Source: Sulfidibacter corallicola
GTDB lineage: Bacteria > Acidobacteriota > Holophagae > Acanthopleuribacterales > Acanthopleuribacteraceae
Direction of reading: 5' to 3'
DNA: 64,000 nt
NCBI RefSeq assembly: GCF_017498545.1
Contig: NZ_CP071793.1
Location: forward strand, 62,001 to 126,000
The position numbers were made by a program, and so were the translations under genes. The notes beneath the pieces were generated by a model, which saw nothing but the letters and a program-made list of their open reading frames with translations, made no database searches and was not told the DNA's origin. Below, piece by piece: positions 56,135-64,000 of the stretch (the stretch's first letter is position 1; each line of letters opens with the position of its first letter).

Positions 56135-57115
56135 TTGCCGCCCCAACTGGAACGACTGCTCTACACCCTGCGGACCTACGCCTGGCTTTGGGATCCACGT
56201 CGCTTTACGAACTTGCCCGAGCTGAAAATCGATCGCCCCATTTTCCTCGTGGGCACACAGGGCGGCGGCCTGACCCTGTTGTCGCGCATGCTGCGCAGGC
56301 ACCCCCAGGCGATTTCCGCTTCGGGCGACCATCGCTATTGGACCAGTTCGGACGAAATCCAGAACACCATGGGCCTGATCCTGCCCGATTCGCTTTCCGG
56401 CATTCGGTTCAAGGCTCCGCCGCACCCGCACTTCACACCGCCGCGAAGCTGGTGTTACGCGGCCCGCGACCTTTTCCCGCGCTACCGTCGCCGGGCCGAA
56501 GACGCCGATCTCGATCAGGCCGCGCGCTTCAAACACTGCATTCGGCTTGCCGCCGTGCGCCATGCACCGGATCGGCAGAACTTCCGCTTCGTCGACAAGA
56601 GCCAGTCGTTCATCGTCCGCGCGGGCCTGGTCTGGCGTCTGCTCGAAGATTGCCAACCGCAATTCGTGTTGGTGCCGCGCGATCCCTACGTTTCGGTTCA
56701 GCGGGCGGCGGAAGGCAAGGCCGGGGACATGCGCCGCTACGCCTCCTTCCTGAGTCTCGAAGAGCGCATCGACATTTGCGCGGAGCACTATGCCAACTCG
56801 TTCCGATCCTTTTTCGAAGATGCCGAAAGCGAAGGCTTCCCTTACCATCTGGTTCGCTTCGAGCGCCTGCTCGAGGCGCCGGAGGCGACTCTTCGAGCCC
56901 TGTGCACCTTTTGTGGCTTGGACTTTCGCGAGGATATGTTGCCCCAGGCCTCGCACCGACTACCGGTCGGTTCGCGCTATCGGGATCGCTGGTTTCCGTT
57001 GCGGGCAGACGTCAACCAGGCTTACCTGGATCGCCTGCATCCGCATACCGTGGCTCGGGTCAACCACCACTGCGAGGGCATGATCGAACGTCTGGGGTAC
57101 GACGTCCGGCGATGA
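56135..57115 (+). CDS. Sulfotransferase-family protein
   Basis: 326 aa from TTG 56135 with GAGG upstream. PAPS-binding pattern: IFLVGTQGGGLTLLSRML near residue 36 stands in for the 5'-phosphosulfate loop (usually GxxRSGTT), and FVLVPRDPYVSVQRA near 177-191 for the 3'-phosphate loop. Later blocks LVRFERLLEAPEATLRALC and the C-terminal helix agree with the bacterial sulfotransferase fold. The altered first loop lacks the usual Arg-Ser, so activity should not be taken for granted. Acceptor unknown. Confidence 0.78.
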   Translation: MPPQLERLLYTLRTYAWLWDPRRFTNLPELKIDRPIFLVGTQGGGLTLLSRMLRRHPQAISASGDHRYWTSSDEIQNTMGLILPDSLSGIRFKAPPHPHFTPPRSWCYAARDLFPRYRRRAEDADLDQAARFKHCIRLAAVRHAPDRQNFRFVDKSQSFIVRAGLVWRLLEDCQPQFVLVPRDPYVSVQRAAEGKAGDMRRYASFLSLEERIDICAEHYANSFRSFFEDAESEGFPYHLVRFERLLEAPEATLRALCTFCGLDFREDMLPQASHRLPVGSRYRDRWFPLRADVNQAYLDRLHPHTVARVNHHCEGMIERLGYDVRR

Positions 57116-57324
57116 AGGTCCACCGACATCGGCAAGCCGGGAGCTCGCACGATGAATTCGAGTCCACGGTCGAGAACCGGACTGGATTTTTTAAATCGCA
57201 GAAAGGGCTTCTGGATGGGTTGGGGACGAAGCCGTCCAGGCCGTCGCGCCAACCTGGATGAATGGCCACAGGACACGCTTCAGAACGAGGGAATGCGATG
57301 GCAACCCCCGGTTAGCGAAAAGGT

Positions 57325-57804
57325 TCAATAACCGATGCCGAAGCGCCGAAAAAGAAAGTGCATCAGCCAGGCCGGACCGATCAACAGAAACTGGATATCC
57401 TTGAAAAAAGAGGGCTTCTTGCCTTCGATCTTGTGCCCGATGAATTGGCCGATCCAGGCCGCCACAAAGATGCCGAGCGAGGTCGCGAACAATGGTAAGG
57501 AGGAGGTGGCGAGCAGGTAATTGCCGAACAGGACGACGACCACCACCGGAATGAATCCCAGAAAAATGGGCTTGGAGAGCACGAAGTAGTAGACCAGGGG
57601 TAGCATGAGCACGAGGGTCGCCCAATTCAGATAGGGACCGAGCGGGCCGGGAAGGACACCCGCGAAATAACCGTGGGGAATGGACCAGAGCATGCCGGCC
57701 AGACTGAAGATGATCAGCGGAACGCAAATCCAGTGAATGGTTTTGTTGGTGGGGTTTTGGTGGCTCTCGCCGTATTCCGACAGCCACTGGTCGATGGATT
57801 TCAT
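57325..57804 (-). CDS. Mpo1-like (DUF962) membrane protein
   Basis: 159 aa from ATG 57804 with AGGAGG 5 nt upstream. Opening MKSIDQWLSEYGESHQNPTN, then TIHWICVPLIIFSL with the conserved His, four hydrophobic segments, and GHKIEGKKPSFFKD near the end, which is the family's second His-containing block. The yeast relative Mpo1 is an Fe-dependent dioxygenase in fatty-acid alpha-oxidation of phytosphingosine breakdown; whether the bacterial protein does the same is unknown. Confidence 0.9.
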   Translation of the reverse strand: MKSIDQWLSEYGESHQNPTNKTIHWICVPLIIFSLAGMLWSIPHGYFAGVLPGPLGPYLNWATLVLMLPLVYYFVLSKPIFLGFIPVVVVVLFGNYLLATSSLPLFATSLGIFVAAWIGQFIGHKIEGKKPSFFKDIQFLLIGPAWLMHFLFRRFGIGY

Positions 57805-57929
57805 GCGAACCTCCTTTTTCGAGAATGTCACCCAAACAAGGACGGCACCGAGGCACAGGGAGACGGGTCATCCCGGGCAATCGCGGCCGCGCCGCTCCTT
57901 GGCAATGAGAATGATTGTCGATAACCCTA

Positions 57930-58718
57930 TCACGCGCGCCAGGATTCACCTTGAACGATCCTGCTACGCGCCAGGATCCGAGAAGGCGGCAACCCGAACA
58001 TCTCCCGGAACGTGCGGCTGAGGTGCGCGGAGTCGGCAAAACCCGCGGCGTGCGCGGCTTCGGTGAGGGTCCCACCCTCGGCCAGACAGGCGGTGGCCTG
58101 GCGAATGCGTGACCAGAGCACGAACCGGCGGATCGGCAGGCCCAATTGATCTTTGAAAACGTGCATGAGCCGGCCGGGCGACAGTTGGGCGATGGTCGCC
58201 AGCTCTTCGTTGGTCGGACAGTCCGGTAAGGTTCGCCGAATGGCGTCCAGCACGCGTCGCAGGCGAGGATCCAGCGGGGCCCTGGGAGCCTCGCGATCGC
58301 CCAGGAGGTCGAGCATGCGGCGACACAGGTCGAAGGCTTCCTCGGCCGCGAGTTCGCCGTCCCTCAGTGCCGGGAACGCACCCGCCAGCGAAGCCCAGAC
58401 CGAGTCCGGCAGCTCCTGGATCGGTTTGGCCCGCGCACGTTCACGCGCACCGCGGAAGTGAGGGGCATCCGGATCGACCTGAACCACGATCATGGGTCCG
58501 GGTGTGGCTTCGAGGCAGTGCGCCGTGTTGGGCGCGACCAAAATCGCCCGATGGTCTCGGGCTTCGCCGGCAGCGAGGCGCAGGCGAAAGGGACAGGCGG
58601 GATCCACGGCCAGGAGCAGTGAGGCGGCATAGTGGCGATGCAAGTGGTTGGCGAGCGAAACGTGCCCCGCAAACAGGAACATCCCATCCCAGAGATAGAT
58701 GGTGGCGTCTTGGGTCAT
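57930..58718 (-). CDS. AraC-family transcriptional regulator
   Basis: 262 aa from ATG 58718 (GGAGG upstream with rather long spacing); ATG 58757 is possible. Residues 1-90 form a small cupin-like sensor (GHVSLANHLHRHYAASLLLAVD, AILVAPNTAHCLEA). Residues 160-262 contain the two helix-turn-helix units (NEELATIAQLSPGRLMHVFK, LTEAAHAAGFADSAHLSRTF) ending FGLPPSRIL. The effector is unknown; neighbours give no operon. Confidence 0.92.
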   Translation of the reverse strand: MTQDATIYLWDGMFLFAGHVSLANHLHRHYAASLLLAVDPACPFRLRLAAGEARDHRAILVAPNTAHCLEATPGPMIVVQVDPDAPHFRGARERARAKPIQELPDSVWASLAGAFPALRDGELAAEEAFDLCRRMLDLLGDREAPRAPLDPRLRRVLDAIRRTLPDCPTNEELATIAQLSPGRLMHVFKDQLGLPIRRFVLWSRIRQATACLAEGGTLTEAAHAAGFADSAHLSRTFREMFGLPPSRILARSRIVQGESWRA

Positions 58719-59040
58719 CGCGAAACGCGACCTCCGGTTTTGAGTATTCGGTTCCATTTGGGGCGACCGCCGATTGCGATCCGGGAACGGTGGGCACGGC
58801 AGGAGAACGGCAAGGGGTTTTGGCAAATTGTACCCCAGAAGGCGACGACCCATGATCGCGTTCCCCGGAACCGGCAGGTACGGCGTCCGGACGCACGCCG
58901 CAAGTCATCCAAGAGCCTGCCCAGAGATGAGATATGATGGGCCCACCAAGGCCTCCCCGCCCCATGGGCGACGAGGCGAAGCACTCGGCGGCCGATGAGG
59001 GGCCGAGTTCCCAACGATCTACGATTCCACGGAGGCCCGC

Positions 59041-59448
59041 ATGCTGTGGCGCTACTTCGCCGACCTGTCCGGAGTCAAAATCGCCTTGTGGTGTTATTTG
59101 ATTTGGTACTTGAACGTCTTGAGCCGTTATTTCGACGCCGACCCGAAGCTATGGCTGACGTCCTTGGGCATTTCGTTCATCGTGGGTTTCGCCAACAACC
59201 TCAACGCCATGACCGCGGGTCAGAAAAGCCTGGAAAAGAAGCGTCCCAGTTTGTGGGTGGCCTTCCGTTTTTTCCTGGCGCCGTTCTGCGTCTCCAGTTT
59301 CGCCGCCATGGTGAAAGGCCAGGGTTTCTTTTTGGTCTTTCCACCCACCTTTCGAGAGAATGCAACCGGCCTGGCCGCATGCCTGGCCTTCGTCGCACTG
59401 ATCATGGGGAGCCGGTACCGGAAGCGGCATCCACCCAACGCAACCTGA
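59041..59448 (+). CDS. Small membrane protein of unknown function
   Basis: 135 aa from ATG 59041 with GGAGG 6 nt upstream. Hydrophobic segments near residues 14-28, 40-52, 72-92 and 108-122 suggest four membrane helices, with conserved-looking NNLNAM and RFFLAPFCVSSFAAM. I do not recognise the family. Single gene. Confidence 0.7.
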   Translation: MLWRYFADLSGVKIALWCYLIWYLNVLSRYFDADPKLWLTSLGISFIVGFANNLNAMTAGQKSLEKKRPSLWVAFRFFLAPFCVSSFAAMVKGQGFFLVFPPTFRENATGLAACLAFVALIMGSRYRKRHPPNAT

Positions 59449-59863
59449 ACAGCCTTGGAGAATCAGCCAAAAAATCGGGAACCCCCTCATACCGGGAACC
59501 ACGTCCACCCCGGTTGTGCGATCCGTGCGTTTCCGTTCGCACGCGCATGTGGCTCCCCGGAACCGGGCAAATCCATTGGAAGAAATGGTTTTTGGAAGTT
59601 CCGCCGCGGGGGAAACCGCCCTATTTCTCCAGGTGTTTCGGCCCCTCCGGCATCCGGACTGAATAACTGAGTTTCATTTGTTCTCCGCAACCAGATCGCT
59701 ACACCCACCAAAAAACACACCTCTCCATTTTTCCTCCATATTCAACTTCTAGATTTTCCTTCCAACCAAGGTCTGCCTTTATCCTCGCCTAGGTCACCGG
59801 TGTGAAATAATCAGGTATTTTCTACAGAGACAGCTATTTACATGAGATAGAAGGAGGTTCGTC
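59449..59863. other. Intergenic region, AT-rich 3' half
   Basis: About 415 bp. The 59670-59860 stretch is AT-rich and leads to a strong AGGAGG ribosome binding site, so it should hold the promoter of the following four-gene operon. No definite boxes assigned. Confidence 0.4.
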
Positions 59864-60211
59864 ATGCCTCGTATCGATTCTCGCGAACAGCCGGGTTCGG
59901 CAACGGGTCCCCTCGCCGAAGATCCGAGAACCGCACTCACGAGCCGTGAAGACCGGGATTCCCCACTACGGGGCGCGGTCGTTTCCCCAACCCCCAAAAC
60001 CCGCCTAGCCCTTTTTGATCCCGAGGTCGGAGCCCACTTGATCACCTCGGCGACCCAGGCTCCATTCGATCACCTGCATCAGGGAGACCGGGGCGATGAC
60101 CCCGGTGATTCTCAACCGCAAGGAGCTGGCGTGCAACCGGATTCGGAGGAGGCTACACCGACGGGAGCCGGCGACGACCGTCGGTCGCCCAGGAAAGGAG
60201 CACCGACATGA
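59864..60211 (+). CDS. Hypothetical hydrophilic protein, first gene of chaperone-like operon
   Basis: 115 aa from ATG 59864 with AGGAGG 6 nt upstream. Low-complexity, rich in Gly, Pro, Asp, Arg and Ser, with one ordered-looking core (TRLALFDPEVGAHLITSATQAPFDHL). Likely largely disordered, like the N-terminal parts of type III secreted proteins, but no secretion signal can be demonstrated. Overlaps the next gene as ATGA. Confidence 0.65.
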   Translation: MPRIDSREQPGSATGPLAEDPRTALTSREDRDSPLRGAVVSPTPKTRLALFDPEVGAHLITSATQAPFDHLHQGDRGDDPGDSQPQGAGVQPDSEEATPTGAGDDRRSPRKGAPT

Positions 60212-60723
60212 TGTGGACCCTCGCACTGTTTGCAGCCCACGTGGATGGTATCTCGATTCAGGTACAGAGCATGGAGGGAGAGGTCGTGGTGCTTTGCCGG
60301 GGGCGGCGGGTGGAAAGCCTGGAAGCCTTGTTGCACGTGGTGCCCGGGTTGCGACGCGAAGAACATTTGACCACCTATTGCCGGTTGGCCAATTATCTGA
60401 ACACGTTCACCATGTTTCACATGATCCTGGAGCCCGAAACCTACCGACGCCAGTACGCGCAACTGCGCGGTTCGGCCGGCGAACCAAGCGTCACGTCGCG
60501 CGGCTACGGCCGCTTCGATCTGAGCGGGGTCGCCAAACCGGCCCTAATCGACGGAGTACCCGTCTTTTACGCGGAGAGCGTGGCGGGCGGCGTGCCCTAC
60601 CAGGTGCAGGCGCCCTATCCCCATGCCGGACAGCGCGCGGAGATGACCTACGATCCCCTGCCTTATGCGCTCGAGGACGAGGATGCCGGCGAGACGGATG
60701 GGGCGGGAGGCGATCATGCGTGA
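60208..60723 (+). CDS. Hypothetical protein, second gene of chaperone-like operon
   Basis: 171 aa. Mixed alpha/beta N-terminal 85 residues (ALFAAHVDGISIQVQSMEGEVVVLC, CRLANYLNTFTMFHMIL), then a Pro/Tyr/Gly-rich stretch and an acidic tail. No family recognised. It overlaps both neighbours (4 nt and 8 nt), so it is translated as part of a coupled operon with two CesT-like proteins and may be their cargo or partner. Confidence 0.7.
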   Translation: MMWTLALFAAHVDGISIQVQSMEGEVVVLCRGRRVESLEALLHVVPGLRREEHLTTYCRLANYLNTFTMFHMILEPETYRRQYAQLRGSAGEPSVTSRGYGRFDLSGVAKPALIDGVPVFYAESVAGGVPYQVQAPYPHAGQRAEMTYDPLPYALEDEDAGETDGAGGDHA

Positions 60724-61213
60724 GCACCCGGTGGTGAAGGGTTGGTTGGCTGCCCTCTCGAAAGAGGTGGGCACTTCTCTCGCTTTGAACGAAGAAGGCG
60801 TGTGCAGCCTGGGCGGCCTGCGGGAACCCGTCGTCTACCTGGCCGCAGGGGATGCACGCGAGCCCCTACATTTGTGGATTGATTTGAAGGACCTGGGACC
60901 CCTGGAGGACGACCACCGCGCGGACCTCATGCGTCGCGCCCTGGTATTGGACCTGGCCGGCCGCAAGACACGCGGCGCCTGCATCTCGCTGGATTCGACG
61001 GGACGACGCCTGGTTCTTGGCTATCGGGTGCCCGTCACGACATGCGACGACGCCTTCGTCAATATGGTGGGGTGCCTGCTGGAAACGGCGCTCGACCTGC
61101 TCCCCAAGCTCGACCCCGACAAGGTGCCTACCGTGGCCAACGAGATCGAATCCGCCAGACCCGCGCCACCCACAGCGGCGTCGGCCAAGCACGGGAACCT
61201 CACCCATTGCTGA
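60716..61213 (+). CDS. CesT/type III secretion chaperone-like protein 1
   Basis: 165 aa from ATG 60716 with GGGAGG upstream. The plan is helix (VVKGWLAALSKEVG), strand with LALNEEGVCSLGG, strand VYLAAG, helix, strand ACISLDSTGRRLVLGYRVPV, and a long C-terminal helix VNMVGCLLETALDLL. This is the alpha-beta-beta-alpha-beta-beta-alpha fold of class I type III chaperones, which bind secreted effectors as dimers. It is paralogous to the next gene. Assignment rests on pattern, not strong identity. Confidence 0.65.
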   Translation: MREHPVVKGWLAALSKEVGTSLALNEEGVCSLGGLREPVVYLAAGDAREPLHLWIDLKDLGPLEDDHRADLMRRALVLDLAGRKTRGACISLDSTGRRLVLGYRVPVTTCDDAFVNMVGCLLETALDLLPKLDPDKVPTVANEIESARPAPPTAASAKHGNLTHC

Positions 61214-61363
61214 TCCGCTCTCCCGGCGCCGACAACCGAACGCTATGGCCTGGCACATGCCTGGCACGCGGAAGCGCACCTTATGCGATGGGTCGCGAAC
61301 CTCCACCCCAAACAGGATCCGGCGATCTCGAGCAGCGAAGCGCCACCACGGAAAGGAGACAAC

Positions 61364-61846
61364 ATGAGTGCGACGGAAATATTGAATTCCTGGCTGATTT
61401 CGATCGGGGCGGAGGCCGGTCTCGCCCTGGCCTTGAACCAGAACGGCATGTGCGCGGTGCGCCGGGATGGCGGACCCCCCCTGATCTTGGAAGCCGACGA
61501 CGACGATCCCAACCTCTCGATGATCTCCCCACTGGTGGATCTTGCCCGCTATGCGAGGTCGGAACGAACTCGTCTGCTCCAAAGCAGTTTGCAACTCAAC
61601 CATTTGGGCGGGCTGGACGAACTCGGCATGCTGGCCCTGGATGAGGTCGGCGACCGGCTGTTGCTGACCTGGTCGATGCCGTTGACCCTGCTGGACAAGG
61701 TGAAGCTGGCGGAGACCATGGACGCGATGTTGCGCCTGGCGGCGCGCCTGAAAGCCACCTTCGACCGCGATTTCTCGGCAGAACGGGAGGCACCGTCCCG
61801 GCACCCCCTGCCGGAGTTCCCACCTCTGCCCGGTCTGCTCACCTGA
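61364..61846 (+). CDS. CesT/type III secretion chaperone-like protein 2
   Basis: 160 aa from ATG 61364 with AAGGAG 6 nt upstream. Same order of elements as the previous protein: helix LNSWLISIGAEAG, LALALNQNGMCAVR, strand, helix, GMLALDEVGDRLLLTWSMPL, long helix AETMDAMLRLAARLK. The shared L(A)LNxxGxC signature makes paralogy clear. A 150-nt gap separates the two. No secretion apparatus gene lies in the window. Confidence 0.65.
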   Translation: MSATEILNSWLISIGAEAGLALALNQNGMCAVRRDGGPPLILEADDDDPNLSMISPLVDLARYARSERTRLLQSSLQLNHLGGLDELGMLALDEVGDRLLLTWSMPLTLLDKVKLAETMDAMLRLAARLKATFDRDFSAEREAPSRHPLPEFPPLPGLLT

Positions 61847-62327
61847 TGGGCCCGAGCCGGCCCGGCAGACGCCGGCAAGCCCGCGAGGGGCCGTGGGGTC
61901 CCGATGAGGTGAAGCGGCACGGAAGCGCACGTTTATGGTACGAGCAAGGAAAATAAACCCAAGAAGAAAACGCGTTTCGCGAACAACGGTATCCCTCCAG
62001 GATGCGACCGGCTCGAAAGGCCGTACATGATCAATGGGTGTGAGTGGGATTGTGAAAGTGGATGGGTACATCTTAGGTTCTGATAGGACGGTTGTCTCGG
62101 ATTCTGCACAGGATGGCCGAGCCCCGCTTCAAGAGACAGGGACGCAATTTACTCGATCACTTCAGCCGGATCGAATTCGAAAAACAACGAGTCTCCTCGC
62201 TGTCAAGAAAAACGAGGTATTGCCAGTAGGTTTCTGCCTACATTGACAAACTCTAATCTGACAAAGTATGACTAGGGAGATAGATCCAAATCCAAACACC
62301 ATCGTCAGATATTAAGCATCAATCAAC
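61847..62327. other. Intergenic boundary region with falling GC
   Basis: About 480 bp in which composition changes from GC-rich to AT-rich. It contains a small hairpin GTAGG-TTTCTG-CCTAC near 62227-62242 and no supported gene. It lies between the 3' ends of convergent units. Confidence 0.45.
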
Positions 62328-62918
62328 TTAAAGTAAACTTCTCAAACCGAAAATATACTCACTCTCAGCCTTTTCATTCATATCAAATCTGCTAAAGCCC
62401 TCATTCACCAGTTTCGCTCTCAGATTCTCAATTTCAACAAGTGACACAAAGTACTCACCGTCTAAATCTTCAAAGTCAAGCGGATCATTCCGTAACAACT
62501 GCTCAAAGCGGGAAAAATAATCCAACGCATTTTCTCTATCTTCACGAGGAACATCTTTCAGCCTCACAAAAAAAGAAAGCGCATCTACCCTAACATATTT
62601 GTTCAAAAGATAGATATCAGCATATTTCCCTGAGTCATCAAACCACTTTAAAACTGGTCTTGGGCCCACATTAATAAATAGCTTTTCCCAATCATGAATA
62701 GAAAAGTGAATCCATAATTCGGGAAGAGAAAGCAGAAAATCTCGAACATACCTCAAAGAATATTCGCTCATATTAAACAAGATTACATCAAAAGCATTCA
62801 CACACTTCAAAGAAGGCAAATACTGAACAAAGTACGCCCTTCCGGCAGTCTGACCAAAACCGTATCCACTTTCAATTTCTCTACACAGACTGTTTAGACC
62901 TGGAGTGCCACGCTTCAT
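62328..62918 (-). CDS. Candidate immunity protein for the RHS toxin
   Basis: 196 aa from ATG 62918 with AGGAGG 5 nt upstream, overlapping the toxin stop as ATGA. Acidic and aromatic-rich (LPELWIHFSIHDWEKLF, RFEQLLRNDPLDFEDLDGEYF), no signal peptide. AT-rich like the toxin tip. I recognise no family; the assignment as immunity protein comes from position, size, coupling and composition, the standard layout of polymorphic toxin loci. Confidence 0.75.
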   Translation of the reverse strand: MKRGTPGLNSLCREIESGYGFGQTAGRAYFVQYLPSLKCVNAFDVILFNMSEYSLRYVRDFLLSLPELWIHFSIHDWEKLFINVGPRPVLKWFDDSGKYADIYLLNKYVRVDALSFFVRLKDVPREDRENALDYFSRFEQLLRNDPLDFEDLDGEYFVSLVEIENLRAKLVNEGFSRFDMNEKAESEYIFGLRSLL

Positions 62919-64000
62919 CTCAACCTCCTTTGTGATATCAACTTCCTTTTGGTAATCATTCCGGAATCATCGTGCCAGAATTTCCAAATTTCCAAAGTAG
63001 CTTCTTTCATGTTTACGCCAAGGGATTTAAATATTTCTGGAAACCGGGCTGCTTCACTTGGGGTTGGGCGATAATGACCAGACAAGTTGTCTATTCGTCG
63101 AACGTTACCTCTCCCCCCAAGCTTAATTTGGCCTGCGGCTAGAACATTTCTATTTTGCCCCAGAAATGCGTGTTTTACCCCGAGAACTAACTTTTTATCA
63201 AGAGTTATCACAAAGTCAACTTCACGAGGAAGTCCCTTGCTTACATCCATCACTCTACCGTCATTGATTTCAGCAACTTTGTAAATCCTTGACCCGGCTT
63301 CATATGGATCATCAGGGAACTTATTGGTTATCACTTTTTCGTATTGCACACGTTCCCAGGTCATTCGATTGTCAATCGACCTGTCAAGATCGTGCGCAAT
63401 ATTCTTCAACGAAATTGGATCATTTGCCTTGACTCCTAGATCGGCTTGCCGAGCGATATCTTCGATGTAGTCATCTACTTGACGGGCTACGCTACCTGGA
63501 ATCTTGCGAGAAACTGACAAGCCTGCTTTTGGAAGCGAGGCCAATATGGTGATCGCTTCGACAAACTTGGTTGAGGCCACGCCAGCCTGGAAGTACTTCT
63601 TTTCTCCCGTGAGTGACACGGTATCTGCAAGACTGCTACCTCCCTCGGCACCAATGGTCTGGAAGATTCCTTTTTCCAACACCAGAGTCCTGATGGCCTT
63701 CTCAACCAGCTCGATGTAAGCGACATCATCTTCGATGCCATTCAGGGGCTCCAATCCCCAAATCTCAAGCGACTGGCTATGCTGAACCCGAAACTTCGCC
63801 GTGTTGTATCGATAGGTCAGCGCGCTGAAATCCTTCAAACCGAATAGGGTCTCTTTGGTCAACCCATAGGCCAGCCCCGCAGTGAACAACTTATCCGCAA
63901 ATACATCGTTGAAATATGCTTTAGTTGACAACCCATCCGGGTCCCAGTACAGGATTGGGTTGCCGGCGGCGTAGGCGTAGGGCTCCTGGACCGTGGTGGG
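62915..64000 (-). CDS. RHS-repeat polymorphic toxin, C-terminal part (N-terminus off right edge)
   Basis: The frame enters at 64000 and ends at 62915. The first visible residues, EPYAYAAGNPILYWDPDG, are the end of the RHS-associated core (the YxYxxxNPxxxxDPxG boundary). Immediately after it the DNA turns AT-rich and the remaining 339 residues are the variable toxin tip. The last third has VDFVITLDKKLVLG, NVLAAGQIKLGG and RRIDNLSGHYRPTPSEA, a pattern like C-terminal domains of several polymorphic toxins, but I cannot name the activity. The TTG at 63931 is not a true start. An immunity gene follows with a 4-nt overlap. Confidence 0.9.
   Translation of the reverse strand, partial: PTTVQEPYAYAAGNPILYWDPDGLSTKAYFNDVFADKLFTAGLAYGLTKETLFGLKDFSALTYRYNTAKFRVQHSQSLEIWGLEPLNGIEDDVAYIELVEKAIRTLVLEKGIFQTIGAEGGSSLADTVSLTGEKKYFQAGVASTKFVEAITILASLPKAGLSVSRKIPGSVARQVDDYIEDIARQADLGVKANDPISLKNIAHDLDRSIDNRMTWERVQYEKVITNKFPDDPYEAGSRIYKVAEINDGRVMDVSKGLPREVDFVITLDKKLVLGVKHAFLGQNRNVLAAGQIKLGGRGNVRRIDNLSGHYRPTPSEAARFPEIFKSLGVNMKEATLEIWKFWHDDSGMITKRKLISQRRLR

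Overview
The window is high-GC, densely coded bacterial DNA with genes on both strands. The gene content suggests an Acidobacteriota-type genome: a TIGR02999-like ECF sigma factor, single-chain eukaryote-like xanthine dehydrogenase, paired M16 peptidases, an NTAQ1-like N-terminal glutamine amidase, and CHAT/TPR and polymorphic-toxin proteins. That assignment is an inference; no rRNA or other phylogenetic marker is present, and I found no tRNA, CRISPR array or insertion sequence.

Layout. 0-9 kb: a minus-strand run transcribed from right to left, made of a phosphorylase-superfamily protein, a 1842-aa fusion of nucleoside hydrolase with xanthine dehydrogenase, and a secreted multicopper-oxidase-like protein cut by the left edge. 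Together they look like purine nucleoside breakdown. 9-14 kb: a 1240-aa protein with a CHAT-like domain that has lost both catalytic residues, a P-loop ATPase and TPRs, followed 8 nt later by an N-terminal glutamine amidase. 14-18.4 kb: a tandem ABM-domain protein facing a LysR regulator with which it shares candidate half-sites, a HEAT-like protein, and a 149-bp tandem repeat array. 18.4-27.5 kb: three ClpA/ClpB-like double-AAA+ genes joined by ATGA overlaps. They share a non-Clp N-terminal region, and two have C-terminal extensions with a release-factor (PCRF)-like motif. This is the best candidate for an undescribed system.

27.8-46.4 kb: SDR, DoxX-like protein, a ParE/RelE-type toxin-antitoxin pair, the feo iron-uptake operon, an alpha/beta hydrolase, a sensor kinase, an S1/P1 nuclease, a periplasmic thioredoxin-TPR protein, the ECF sigma factor and a YHS protein. 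Then come a citrate synthase and, divergently, a helix-turn-helix/citrate-synthase fusion with palindromes between them, and a thiolase. 46.4-59.5 kb: a frameshifted GNAT, an N-formylglutamate-amidohydrolase-like protein, an Nmad3-type protein, two M16 peptidases (one without the zinc motif), htpG, a LytTR regulator, a sulfotransferase, an Mpo1-like protein, an AraC regulator and a small membrane protein.

59.8-64 kb: a tightly packed four-gene operon with two paralogous proteins resembling type III secretion (CesT-like) chaperones. Next, in strikingly AT-rich DNA, is the C-terminal end of an RHS protein with its variable toxin tip, translationally coupled to a candidate immunity gene. The RHS gene runs off the right edge.
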